Shown: in pieces, positions 17,961-26,341 of the stretch
Layout of the letters: each line of letters begins with the position of its first letter
Numbering within the stretch: the first letter of the stretch is position 1
Source: CAVVJA01 sp963801715
GTDB lineage: Bacteria > Actinomycetota > Actinomycetes > Mycobacteriales > Jatrophihabitantaceae
NCBI GenBank assembly: GCA_963801715.1
Contig: CAWDGB010000020.1
Coordinates: 62,001-126,000, forward strand
DNA: 64,000 nt
Direction: 5' to 3'
Made by a program: the position numbers and the translations under genes
Notes under the pieces: model-generated
What the model was told of the DNA's origin: nothing
Databases searched by the model: none
Seen by the model: the letters and a program-made list of their open reading frames with translations, nothing else

Positions 17961-18218
17961 ATGAGCATGAGTGACGACGAGGCCACGTCGGCCGGCAGTG
18001 ATCGTGGTGCGGACGGCGCCGCTGACAGTGGCGGCGACGGTGGCGCTGACTTCGGCGACGGCGGTGCGGACGGAGCTGCCGGTGACGGCGGAGCCGATGG
18101 TGGCGCAGACGGTGGCGCCGATGGCAGCGCGGGCGATCGCGGTGCTGATGGGGGCGCCGACAGCGGTGGTGACGGCGCGGCTGGTGACGGCGGAGCCGAC
18201 GGGCCAGCTGGAGGCTGA
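17961..18218 (+). CDS. Gly/Ala/Asp tetrad-repeat small peptide (candidate modified-peptide precursor)
   Basis: 85 residues with a good ribosome site (AGGA five bases before the ATG at 17961). After a leader of about 15 residues (MSMSDDEATSAGSDR) the chain is nearly all Gly, Ala and Asp with a few Ser, for example GGADGGADGGADG. It has about 19 Asp, one Glu, two or three Arg and no Lys, His, Cys or Asn, so it is extremely acidic. Synonymous codons vary across the repeats, which suggests selection on protein rather than recent DNA slippage. Three bases later comes a JmjC-type cupin gene, then a sucrase/ferredoxin-like gene. A substrate peptide for that oxygenase is my inference; a disordered acidic protein is the alternative. 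Confidence 0.65.
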   Translation: MSMSDDEATSAGSDRGADGAADSGGDGGADFGDGGADGAAGDGGADGGADGGADGSAGDRGADGGADSGGDGAAGDGGADGPAGG

Positions 18219-18221
18219 TCG

Positions 18222-19487
18222 GTGAGCGAAGCCGGCGCAGCGCCCGATCCGGGAGGCCTAGCTAGCGACCGTTTCACGGCGCTGCGCCGGTGTATTGCCT
18301 GCGATGCAGCCACATTCGCCGCCACCTACTGGGGCCGAGCGGCGTTACTCACCCGACGCCGAGACCTCGATCGGGACTTCACCGATCTTCTCGACGCACG
18401 CGCGATCGACGAGCTCGTGTCCCGCCGCGGCCTGCGCACCCCATTCCTCCGGATGGCGAAGGATGGGACCGTGCTTCCGGCGTCCCGCTTCACGCGGGCA
18501 GGAGGCGCGGGAGCTGGCGTTACCGACCAAGCAGCCGACGACCGAATCCTGGCCGAGATGGGCGGCGGCGGCACGCTGGTGCTGCAAGGTCTTCATCGCA
18601 CATGGCCACCACTCGTCGACTTTGCCACCGACCTGGCATCAGACCTGGGCCACCCAGTTCAGGTCAATGCGTACATCACGCCGCCGGAGAACCGAGGGTT
18701 CGCCGCCCACTACGACGTACATGATGTCTTCGTCCTGCAGGTCGCGGGCCACAAGCGGTGGCACGTGCACGAGCCGGTGGTTCTCAACCCGCTGCCCGAC
18801 CAACCGTGGCAACAGCATCGAGCCGCGGTCGCCGCGCGCGCGGCCGAGCAACCATTGATCGACGTCGCGCTGGAGCCCGGAGACGCGCTCTACCTGCCGC
18901 GCGGCTACCTGCACTCGGCGGACGCTCTCGGCAAGATCTCCATCCACCTGACTGTCGGCGTCCATCCGGTAACTCGTGATCATCTCGTCCAGCAACTCGT
19001 CGCCCGAGCTCGTGACGACCCGGCGCTGCGGGCGTCGTTGCCGATGGGGGTCGAGCTCGGTGACCCGGAGGTGCTGGCACCCGAGCTGTCGGCGACGGTG
19101 TCCGCTCTCGCCGCCCACCTCGCGTCGGCCGCTGGCTCGGCCGCGGTGGAGGCCATCGCAACTGCGGTTGCCGACGAGGTGACTTCCCAGACCAGGCCGG
19201 CGCCATTGGGCCCGCTCGCGCAGCTGCGGGCTGTCGAAACGCTCGGGCCCGAGACCGCACTTTCGCTGCGGCGGGGTCTCCGGTGCCGGATCACCCGCCG
19301 CGGCGGCGAGCTGCAGCTTCGGCTGCTGGACCGGACAATTGAGCTTTCCACCACTGCCGAGAACGCCGTGAAGGCGGTGCTGACCGGGGAGCTCCTGACG
19401 CCGGCGTCGTTGCCTGGGCTGGATGCGGACGAGCAGCTCGCACTTGCGCGGCGATTGCTGCGCGAGGGCGTGCTCGTGCCGGCCTGA
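18222..19487 (+). CDS. JmjC-type cupin oxygenase (ribosomal-oxygenase-like)
   Basis: 421-residue protein resembling the MINA53/NO66/YcfD class of 2-oxoglutarate/Fe(II) hydroxylases. The iron triad is visible: His163 and Asp165 in AAHYDVHDVF, and distal His231 in LPRGYLHSAD; Lys178 in AGHKRWHVHEP can bind 2-oxoglutarate. A C-terminal winged-helix-like part (AVKAVLTGELLTPASLPGLDADE) is also typical of this class. Known members hydroxylate ribosomal protein residues. The GTG start is at 18222, three bases after the repeat peptide stop, so the peptide is a candidate substrate. Confidence 0.85.
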   Translation: MSEAGAAPDPGGLASDRFTALRRCIACDAATFAATYWGRAALLTRRRDLDRDFTDLLDARAIDELVSRRGLRTPFLRMAKDGTVLPASRFTRAGGAGAGVTDQAADDRILAEMGGGGTLVLQGLHRTWPPLVDFATDLASDLGHPVQVNAYITPPENRGFAAHYDVHDVFVLQVAGHKRWHVHEPVVLNPLPDQPWQQHRAAVAARAAEQPLIDVALEPGDALYLPRGYLHSADALGKISIHLTVGVHPVTRDHLVQQLVARARDDPALRASLPMGVELGDPEVLAPELSATVSALAAHLASAAGSAAVEAIATAVADEVTSQTRPAPLGPLAQLRAVETLGPETALSLRRGLRCRITRRGGELQLRLLDRTIELSTTAENAVKAVLTGELLTPASLPGLDADEQLALARRLLREGVLVPA

Positions 19488-19491
19488 GCGC

Positions 19492-20424
19492 GTGGCATCG
19501 GAGCGGGAGGATGGCCGCCACGCGAGTCATCCGCGTCCACGCGAGTCGCTCGATCGATGTGCCTTACACGCCCAGCTGCGCGGCGACCCGATGCTCGGTA
19601 CCGCGTTTCCGGCCAGCCGGCTGCTGCTCGTCGAGCAACCCGGACCGTGGGGCCGAGCCGGCTTGCCAGCCTCGCGGTTCAACCGCGCCGCCGCGGCGGC
19701 GCTCGTCGCGCGCGCTGGGGAGCGCGGGATCCGGGTCCTCGCGATCCGTCGGCCGGGGCGGACGCCGCGGGGCATCGTGCGGCGGTGGGCGCTGATCGAT
19801 TGCCGCAGCGATCGCGAGACGGCGCGGTGGGGTAGCTACGAGTCCGACGCCGAGTTGCTCGAGCTGCCGCTGGACGGGTCAGCCGGCGAGCCCACCCAGC
19901 AGCTTGCCTACCTCGTCTGCACGCACAGCAAGCACGACACCTGCTGCGCGTTGCGCGGCCGGAATGTCGCGATGGCGCTGCACGAGGTCCGGCCTGGGTT
20001 GGTGTGGGAGTGCAGCCACGTCGGCGGCGAGCGCTTTGCCGCGAACGTCCTGGTGCTCCCGACCGGCCTGCTGTACGGGCGGGTGCTTCCGTTCGCCGCC
20101 GCTGAGTTCGTTGCCGCCGCGGAGGCCGGCGAGGTCGTCGGTGCGTTGCTCCGGGGCCGGATTGGGCTGCCGCCGTCGGCGCAGGCCGCGCTCGCGTTCG
20201 CTTACGAACATCTCGCCGTCCGACGGGTGGACGCAATACGGCTCGTGCACGCGCACCGGGTACGGAATGGGCAAGCAATCGTGCGGCTATCGGGACCGCA
20301 CGGCCTCATCGACGTCACGGTCTTGGTCGAGCCCCACGACGGAGATCGCCTCACCTGCGACCGGCCTGGGCTGGGCCGATTTCTTGGCTATCGGCCGGTC
20401 AGCGCTGCGCCGGTGGATGAATAG
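19492..20424 (+). CDS. Sucrase/ferredoxin-like (thioredoxin-fold [2Fe-2S]) family protein
   Basis: About 310 residues from the GTG at 19492. It has the Suc_Fer-like pattern: DRCALHAQL and an early substrate-like LLLVEQPGPWG, then CTHSKHDTCCALRGRNVA with its CxHxxxDxCC, and ECSHVGGERFAANVLVLPTGLLYG. These Cys/His residues are expected to hold an iron-sulfur cluster. Family members are poorly understood. It follows the cupin gene by five bases, so it may serve as a redox partner in the same cassette, which is inference. Confidence 0.85.
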   Translation: MASEREDGRHASHPRPRESLDRCALHAQLRGDPMLGTAFPASRLLLVEQPGPWGRAGLPASRFNRAAAAALVARAGERGIRVLAIRRPGRTPRGIVRRWALIDCRSDRETARWGSYESDAELLELPLDGSAGEPTQQLAYLVCTHSKHDTCCALRGRNVAMALHEVRPGLVWECSHVGGERFAANVLVLPTGLLYGRVLPFAAAEFVAAAEAGEVVGALLRGRIGLPPSAQAALAFAYEHLAVRRVDAIRLVHAHRVRNGQAIVRLSGPHGLIDVTVLVEPHDGDRLTCDRPGLGRFLGYRPVSAAPVDE

Positions 20425-20445
20425 GAGCCTGCCTTCAGGCACAGC

Positions 20446-20949
20446 TCAGGTCGACTCCGTCGCCAGGTGCTCCTGAAGTCGTTTCCGCGACGCCTCGATC
20501 TCCTCCTCCGCAGCGGCCCGGCCCACCCACATCGCGCCCTCGACGCTTTTTCCCGGCTCGAGCTCCTTGTAGACCTCGAAGAAGTGCTGGATTTCCAGGC
20601 GGTCGAACTCGGAGACGTGGTAGATGTCGCGCAGGTGATCCAGCCGCGGGTCATGCGCCGGGACGCAGAGCAGCTTGTCATCGCCGCCCTTCTCATCGGT
20701 CATGCGAAACATGCCGATCGTCCGGCAGCGCACCAGCACGCCGGGGAAAAGCGGATCGCCGGGCAGCATGACCAGCGCATCGAGAGGGTCGCCGTCCTCC
20801 CCGAGCGTGTCTTCGACATAGCCGTAGTCGGCCGGGTACTGCGTCGAGGTGAACAGCGTGCGGTCGAGGCGGATCCGCCCGCTCTCGTGATCGACCTCGT
20901 ACTTGTTGCGGCTACCTCGGGGGATCTCAATGAGGACGTCGAATTCCAC
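20446..20949 (-). CDS. ppa: Inorganic pyrophosphatase
   Basis: Hydrolyses pyrophosphate to drive biosynthesis. 167 residues from the GTG at 20949 (EFDVLIEIPRGSRNKYEVDH), preceded by AAGGGG, which is better placed than the upstream starts of the longer frame. The active-site signature GEDGDPLDALVMLPGDPLFPG and DEKGGDDKLLCVP are complete. Typical length for the soluble type I enzyme. It is convergent with the sucrase/ferredoxin gene. Confidence 0.95.
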   Translation of the reverse strand: MEFDVLIEIPRGSRNKYEVDHESGRIRLDRTLFTSTQYPADYGYVEDTLGEDGDPLDALVMLPGDPLFPGVLVRCRTIGMFRMTDEKGGDDKLLCVPAHDPRLDHLRDIYHVSEFDRLEIQHFFEVYKELEPGKSVEGAMWVGRAAAEEEIEASRKRLQEHLATEST

Positions 20950-21083
20950 GGCAGGCCCCTTTCGCGCGCGCTCGCGATCATGCTCCCGCATTAGTGTCCT
21001 TCGCCCAACCGGTCGGCCGCCAACCGGTGCCGCTATGCGCGCACACAAGTGTCCGCCGGGGCAGGACACTAAGGTGGCTCGTC

Positions 21084-22466
21084 ATGAGTCGCCGCGGGGG
21101 CCGCACCGTGCTCATCGTGGCGCTGGTAGCGGTCCTAGCTGTCGGTGCCGCCATCGGCGGGTACCTACTTGTCAGCGGGATTCGGCAATCCGACGCATCG
21201 GCCGCCGTCTCGACGTCGGCGGTCCCGCTTCCCTCCGCGGTTAGCGCGGCGCTGGCGACCCCGTCGCCGATCGCGACTGCGTCGGTCGCTCTTGCGCCGA
21301 CGGTCGGTGGAGTGTCCGCCGCATTGACCCCTCGGCTGGACGACGTACGGCTGGGTGGGCGAGTGCTCGCCCAGGTGCGGGATGCGCAATCCGGGGCCGT
21401 GCTACTGGACCGGAATGCGGCCACCCCTGCGGCTCCGGCATCGACCGCGAAGCTAGCCACGGCTGCGGCCGTGCTCAGCGTTCGCTCGGCCACGGATCGG
21501 ATTACCACTCGCGTGGTGGCCGGGGCAGCGCCTGGGGCGGTTGTGCTCGTGGGCGCCGGGGATCCCACGCTGACGGCGGCCACTCCCGGCACAGCGCCAA
21601 CCTATCCCGAGGCCGCCCGGATATCCGATCTGGCGCGTGCAGTGCGAGCAGCTGGGATCACCCCGACCGCCGTCGTCGTCGATGGTTCCCTGTTTACGGG
21701 CGCGCTCACCGGGCCGGGCTGGGGTCCGGGCGATGCGCCGAGCGCGTATGCGGCTCCGATCACGGCTGCGATGGTGGACGGCGCGCGAGACACCCCCGAC
21801 GCCGTCACGCGAAGCGCGGATCCGGCCGCAGCCGCCGGTCTGGCCCTTGCGGCCGATCTCGGGCTGCCCGCGTCAGCGGTGACATCCGGTCATGCGCCTA
21901 CCGGGGCGCGGGCTGTTGGGCAGGTGCAGTCTGCGCCGATCGGCACGCTGGTCGAGCAGATGCTCAACGAGTCGGACAACGTCATTGCCGAGTGCCTCGC
22001 CCGGCAGGTGGCGCTGGCGACCGGGCAGCCGGCGTCCTTCTCCGGCGCCGCCGCCGCGACGGCGGACGTGTTGCGCAAGGCCGGTCTCGACATCGGTTCG
22101 GGGCTGCTCGACGGGAGCGGGCTCTCGCCGAACGATCGGATCAGTCCGGCCGCTCTGGCCGCGCTGGTGCAATCGGCGGCAACGGGACCACCGCGGTTGC
22201 GCGACGTGTTGGACGGGCTGTCCGTCGCTGGCTGGGACGGGACGCTCGCGACACGATTCGTTGGCGTAGCCGGTGTCGGGGTGGTTCGCGGCAAGTCAGG
22301 AACGCTGACCGGGGTCTCGGCGTTGGCCGGCTTGCTCCGCGATCACGACGGACGGCTGCTGCTGTTCTCGATCGTCGCTGACGAGGTTCCTGCTGCCGGC
22401 ACGAGCGAAGCGCAGCAGGCCCTGGACGCGAGCGTCGGCGCGTTGGTCGAATGCGGCTGCCGCTGA
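21084..22466 (+). CDS. dacB: D-alanyl-D-alanine carboxypeptidase / endopeptidase DacB (PBP4 type)
   Basis: 460 residues from the ATG at 21084, chosen because it begins a clean signal/TM segment (RTVLIVALVAVLAVGAAIGGYLL). Serine-peptidase motifs are S-T-A-K in ASTAKLATAAA, S-D-N in LNESDNVIAE and K-S-G in VVRGKSGTLTGV. It trims peptidoglycan stem peptides outside the membrane. In actinobacteria it is commonly followed by the zincin and tilS-hpt-ftsH, as here. Confidence 0.92.
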   Translation: MSRRGGRTVLIVALVAVLAVGAAIGGYLLVSGIRQSDASAAVSTSAVPLPSAVSAALATPSPIATASVALAPTVGGVSAALTPRLDDVRLGGRVLAQVRDAQSGAVLLDRNAATPAAPASTAKLATAAAVLSVRSATDRITTRVVAGAAPGAVVLVGAGDPTLTAATPGTAPTYPEAARISDLARAVRAAGITPTAVVVDGSLFTGALTGPGWGPGDAPSAYAAPITAAMVDGARDTPDAVTRSADPAAAAGLALAADLGLPASAVTSGHAPTGARAVGQVQSAPIGTLVEQMLNESDNVIAECLARQVALATGQPASFSGAAAATADVLRKAGLDIGSGLLDGSGLSPNDRISPAALAALVQSAATGPPRLRDVLDGLSVAGWDGTLATRFVGVAGVGVVRGKSGTLTGVSALAGLLRDHDGRLLLFSIVADEVPAAGTSEAQQALDASVGALVECGCR

Positions 22467-22568
22467 CCAACCGATCCCGACCAGAGCGGCGTGGGTGCTT
22501 GATCATCGGTCGGTCATGCCCTAGACAGGAGACCGTCCGGTCGGCGCGATCACGCGGAAGGGTGTGGC

Positions 22569-23315
22569 ATGGACGATCCCCTGCCGAAGCGTATCGGCGC
22601 GGAGTTCCTCGGCACGTTCGTGCTGGTATTCGGCGGCTGCGGGACCGCGGTGATCACGGCGAACTTCGGGCCGAGGGGCGTCGGAATTCTTGGCGTGGCG
22701 CTTGCCTTCGGTCTGACTGTGCTCATCATGGCCTACGCCGTGGGCAATGTCTCAGGCGGGCACTTCAACCCAGCCGTGACGATCGGGCTGATGATCGCCC
22801 GTCGCTTTCCTGGACGCGACGTGGCGGCGTACATCATCACCCAGGTCGTCGCCGCCATCGCCGCCGCGGTTGCGCTGTGGATCATTGCTCACGGTCAGAA
22901 GGGTTTCTCCTCGAAGCAATCCGGATTCGCGGCAAATGGCTACGGTGATCATTCACCCGGCCACTACAGTCTGTGGGCCGTGCTGATCGCCGAGATCCTG
23001 TTGACCTGCATCTTCGTCTACGTGATCCTCGGCGCCACGGACCGGCGCGCTACTGCCGGGTTCGGCGGCCTCGCCATCGGCCTGACGCTGACGTTGATTC
23101 ACCTGGCCAGCATTCCGATCGACAACACGTCGGTGAACCCGGCCCGGTCGATCGGTCCGGCGCTGTTCGCCGGAGGCTGGGCTATCGCCCAGGTGTGGGT
23201 GTTCCTGGTCGGGCCGGTCGTGGGTGCGGCCATCGCCGGAGCGACGTACTACCTGATCGTTGGTGGTCCGGGCCGCGAGGCACTCGAGAATGCGCCGATA
23301 GCCGAATCGGCGTAA
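22569..23315 (+). CDS. aqpZ: Aquaporin Z-type water channel
   Basis: 248 residues with six membrane helices and two half-helix NPA motifs: GGHFNPAVT in the first half and NTSVNPARS in the second. The residues around the filter (TLIHL, and NPAR with Arg) match water-selective AqpZ more than glycerol facilitators. ATG at 22569. It interrupts the usual dacB-zincin order. Confidence 0.92.
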   Translation: MDDPLPKRIGAEFLGTFVLVFGGCGTAVITANFGPRGVGILGVALAFGLTVLIMAYAVGNVSGGHFNPAVTIGLMIARRFPGRDVAAYIITQVVAAIAAAVALWIIAHGQKGFSSKQSGFAANGYGDHSPGHYSLWAVLIAEILLTCIFVYVILGATDRRATAGFGGLAIGLTLTLIHLASIPIDNTSVNPARSIGPALFAGGWAIAQVWVFLVGPVVGAAIAGATYYLIVGGPGREALENAPIAESA

Positions 23316-23338
23316 GGGGTAGCTGAGCGCTCGGTACC

Positions 23339-24394
23339 GTGGCCGTCATGGCCTCCCTGATCGACTGGGATCTCGCTGCGCGCACCGCGCGGCGGCTGTC
23401 CCCACCGTCGCCCTCGGTGTCCCGCGACGAGGCGGACGACACCGTGGGCGGGCTGTATCACGCCGCCGACACCGCGGCCGGCCATGTCGCCGACCTGACC
23501 CGCCTGGTCGAACCGCCGATCACGGCGCTGACCCGGGTAGTCGATCGGGACGCCTGGATCGACGTCAATACCGCGGCGATGCGCAACGTGATGACTCCAC
23601 TCGTCGACCGGCTCACCGCCGCCAACTCCGTGGGCAAGATGGCCGAATCGGTCGGCAGCCGGGTGACCGGTGTGCAGGCCGGCGCGCTACTCGGCTTCCT
23701 GTCCGGCAAGGTGCTGGGCCAGTTCGAGTTCTTCGATCACCCTGGGGGGCAACTCCTGTTGGTCGCGCCGAACATCGTCGGGGTGGAGCGCCAGCTGAGC
23801 GTCGATCCGTCCGACTTCCGTCTGTGGGTCTGTCTGCACGAGGTGACCCACCGCGTGCAGTTCAGCGCCGTCCCGTGGCTGCGCCAGCACATGCAAGACG
23901 AGGTGGATGCCCTCACCGCCACGGTGGAGATCGATCCCAACGCACTTCGCGAGCGACTGCGCGCCGGGCTCGGCGAACTGACGGACGTCGTCCGGGGCCA
24001 GGGTGACGGCTCCGGGTTGTTATCGGTGATCGCCACGCCCGAGCAACGGACGATCCTGGATCGAGTGTCCGCGTTCATGTCCGTGGTCGAGGGTCACGCC
24101 GAGTTCGTGATGAATGCGGTGTCCTCGGACGTGATTCCGAGCCAGCCCACGATCGAGGAGCGTTTCGGGGTACGCCGCCGCAGGGGCGGCAACCCGCTCG
24201 ACCGGCTATTGCGCCGACTGCTCGGGCTGGAGGCGAAGACCCGGCAATACATCGACGGTGCCGCATTCGTCCGAGCAATTGTGAACAAGACCGGGGTGGA
24301 CGGCTTCAATACGATCTGGACGTCGCGCGAGACCCTGCCCACGAAGGCCGAGATCGCGTCGCCCGCCGACTGGATTAACCGCGTCCATCCGTGA
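23339..24394 (+). CDS. Zincin-like metallopeptidase (DUF2342 family)
   Basis: 351 residues from the GTG at 23339, or 348 from the ATG at 23348. The zinc motif is HEVTH in RLWVCLHEVTHRVQFSAVPWL, with EGHAEFVMNAV as the likely third-ligand helix. This family is a conserved actinobacterial neighbour of dacB and tilS; it is annotated as coenzyme F420-associated or zinc-dependent metalloprotease, with no proven substrate. Confidence 0.88.
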   Translation: MAVMASLIDWDLAARTARRLSPPSPSVSRDEADDTVGGLYHAADTAAGHVADLTRLVEPPITALTRVVDRDAWIDVNTAAMRNVMTPLVDRLTAANSVGKMAESVGSRVTGVQAGALLGFLSGKVLGQFEFFDHPGGQLLLVAPNIVGVERQLSVDPSDFRLWVCLHEVTHRVQFSAVPWLRQHMQDEVDALTATVEIDPNALRERLRAGLGELTDVVRGQGDGSGLLSVIATPEQRTILDRVSAFMSVVEGHAEFVMNAVSSDVIPSQPTIEERFGVRRRRGGNPLDRLLRRLLGLEAKTRQYIDGAAFVRAIVNKTGVDGFNTIWTSRETLPTKAEIASPADWINRVHP

Positions 24395-24433
24395 CAACGA
24401 GGCCCGCGACCGTCGTGAGCGCCGCAACTGTCG

Positions 24434-24478
24434 TGATCTTGGACTTGCTGCCGTGGGGCGACAATATCTCCAAGATCA
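24434..24478. repeat. 45-bp imperfect palindromic repeat, copy B
   Basis: Arms TGATCTTGGA (24434-24443) and TCCAAGATCA (24469-24478) are a perfect 10-base inverted pair with a 25-base spacer. Same arms and length as copy A at 1169-1213. It sits between the zincin stop and tilS, a gap otherwise without features. It may work as a hairpin in mRNA or as a protein site. Confidence 0.65.
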
Positions 24479-24548
24479 TCAGCAAGCCCTGCATCATCGA
24501 GCGGACACGCCTCAGCACGACCGCGGATTGCCCAGCTCGGCCCGGCTG

Positions 24549-25511
24549 ATGGGACCTCATCCGGCGGTGGCCGAGGTCCGCCGAGCTGTGCGGGCTGCGC
24601 TGGCGGGCGTCGAGGGCCCGGTGCTCGTGGCGTGCTCCGGCGGCGCGGACTCGCTGGCTCTTGCTGCGGCGACGATCTTCGAGGCTCCGCGCGCCAGCCT
24701 GTCGGCCGGCCTCGTCACCGTCGATCATGCGCTGCGGCCCGGTTCCCTCGAGCAGGCGCGCGCAGTCGCGTCGATCGGCTACGAGCTCGGCTACGACCCG
24801 GTCGAGATCGTTCGCGTCGCCGTAGGAAGGGCTGGTGGCCCGGAGGCGGCGGCGCGCGCGGCGCGCTATGCGGCCCTCGATGCGGCCGGCGAGGCCTTCG
24901 GTGCGACCGTGCTGCTCGGGCACACGCTCGACGACCAGGCCGAGACGGTACTGCTCGGCCTGGGCCGGGGATCTGGACCCCGCAGCGTGGCCGGGATGCG
25001 CCCGGTCGATGGGCGCTACCACCGTCCCTTCCTGGGTGTGCCCCGGTCGACGACGGCGGCAGCCTGCGCGGCCCTTGGCCTCACGCCGTGGCACGACCCG
25101 GCCAACAGCGACAGGCGTTTCCAGCGAGTGCGGCTGCGCACGGAGGTACTGCCCCTCCTCGAGCAGGTCTTGCAAGGCGGGGTGGCGGAGGCCCTGGCCC
25201 GTACCGCGGCACTCACCCAGTCCGACCTCGATGCCCTCGACGCGATCGCCGAGTCATACCTGCCCACCGAAGGCGCCGACCTCGACGCGTCGAGCTTGGC
25301 CACCCATCCCCAGGCGATCCGCTCCCGGGTGTTGCGGCGCTGGGCGATGCGCGCCGGAGTGCCAGCGCTCACCGCGACCCATCTCGCCGAGCTGGATGCG
25401 CTCGTGGCGCATTGGCATGGGCAAGCTCGGGTCGACTTGCCCGGCGGGTTCGGTGTGACTCGAGTATCTGGCAGGCTGTGCCTGATCTCGCCGCACTCCC
25501 ATAAGGGGTAA
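24549..25511 (+). CDS. tilS: tRNA(Ile)-lysidine synthetase TilS
   Basis: Modifies the wobble C of tRNA-Ile(CAU) to lysidine. About 320 residues from the ATG at 24549. The PP-loop ATP motif is CSGGADSLALAAA; LVTVDHALRPGS, LGHTLDDQAETVLLGLGRGSG and RPFLGVPRST follow as in the family. It is three bases ahead of hpt. Confidence 0.93.
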   Translation: MGPHPAVAEVRRAVRAALAGVEGPVLVACSGGADSLALAAATIFEAPRASLSAGLVTVDHALRPGSLEQARAVASIGYELGYDPVEIVRVAVGRAGGPEAAARAARYAALDAAGEAFGATVLLGHTLDDQAETVLLGLGRGSGPRSVAGMRPVDGRYHRPFLGVPRSTTAAACAALGLTPWHDPANSDRRFQRVRLRTEVLPLLEQVLQGGVAEALARTAALTQSDLDALDAIAESYLPTEGADLDASSLATHPQAIRSRVLRRWAMRAGVPALTATHLAELDALVAHWHGQARVDLPGGFGVTRVSGRLCLISPHSHKG

Positions 25512-25513
25512 CT

Positions 25514-26089
25514 GTGTCGTCCGTGCTCGATGCCGATATCGACGCCGTCATCGTGACCGCCGACCAGATCTCGGCCAAGATCAGTGAGCTCGCCAAGCAG
25601 ATCGACCAGGACTACGCCGACCGCGAGCCGCTGCTGGTGGGCGTGCTCAAAGGCGCCGTCATGTTCATGTCCGACCTCGCTCGGGCGATGTCGCGGCCTT
25701 CGACGATGGAGTTCATGGCCGTGAGCTCGTATGGATCCTCGACGACCTCGTCCGGGGTGGTACGGATCCTCAAGGATCTCGACCGCGACATCAGCGGGCA
25801 ACACGTGGTCATCGTCGAGGACATCATCGACTCGGGCCTTACCCTGTCCTGGCTGCTGAAAAACCTGCACAGTCGCAATCCGGCTTCGGTGCGTGTCGTG
25901 GCGTTGCTACGCAAACCCGACGCAATCAAGGTGGATGTGACCGTGGAATATGTCGGTTTCGACATCCCGAACGAGTTTGTCGTCGGCTACGGGCTCGATT
26001 ACGCCGAGCGCTACCGCGATCTGCCGTACATCGGCCGGTTGCGGCCGTCCGTGTACGAAATCCAGGCCGGCCGGGTGGTTCCGGAGTGA
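25514..26089 (+). CDS. hpt: Hypoxanthine(-guanine) phosphoribosyltransferase
   Basis: Purine salvage: converts hypoxanthine or guanine with PRPP to IMP or GMP. 191 residues with the PRPP-binding loop HVVIVEDIIDSGLTLSWLL and GVLKGAVMFMSDLARAM. The C-terminal VGYGLDYAERYRDLPYIGRL contains the flexible loop and catalytic residues. The tilS-hpt-ftsH order is conserved in many bacteria. Confidence 0.95.
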   Translation: MSSVLDADIDAVIVTADQISAKISELAKQIDQDYADREPLLVGVLKGAVMFMSDLARAMSRPSTMEFMAVSSYGSSTTSSGVVRILKDLDRDISGQHVVIVEDIIDSGLTLSWLLKNLHSRNPASVRVVALLRKPDAIKVDVTVEYVGFDIPNEFVVGYGLDYAERYRDLPYIGRLRPSVYEIQAGRVVPE

Positions 26090-26204
26090 CCGCACCCACT
26101 GGCCGAGCTGAGACTTAGCTGAGGATACGTTCGCTGGCGGCGATGGGTTCCGAGCGACCGGAACGACCGGTCTCGGCGGCGCGTTGCATTCGATAACGGG
26201 TCGT

Positions 26205-26226
26205 CCCACGATTCTCGGATCGTGGG
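26205..26226. promoter_or_regulatory. Perfect 8-bp palindrome upstream of ftsH
   Basis: CCCACGAT (26205-26212) and ATCGTGGG (26219-26226) flank a six-base spacer in the 252-base hpt-ftsH gap. It could be an operator for a dimeric regulator or a hairpin ending the hpt transcript, though no T-run follows. Seen in the sequence; function not known. Confidence 0.4.
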
Positions 26227-26341
26227 TCACCCCGTGTACCGTGCCAGGTGAGCATCGCTTCCGATCTCACGCTGGTTTCCAGGGTGTCCCAGTGGTCGAA
26301 GCAGGAGGAATGCGAGTCCGCCGCCGCGACTCGCAACGATA

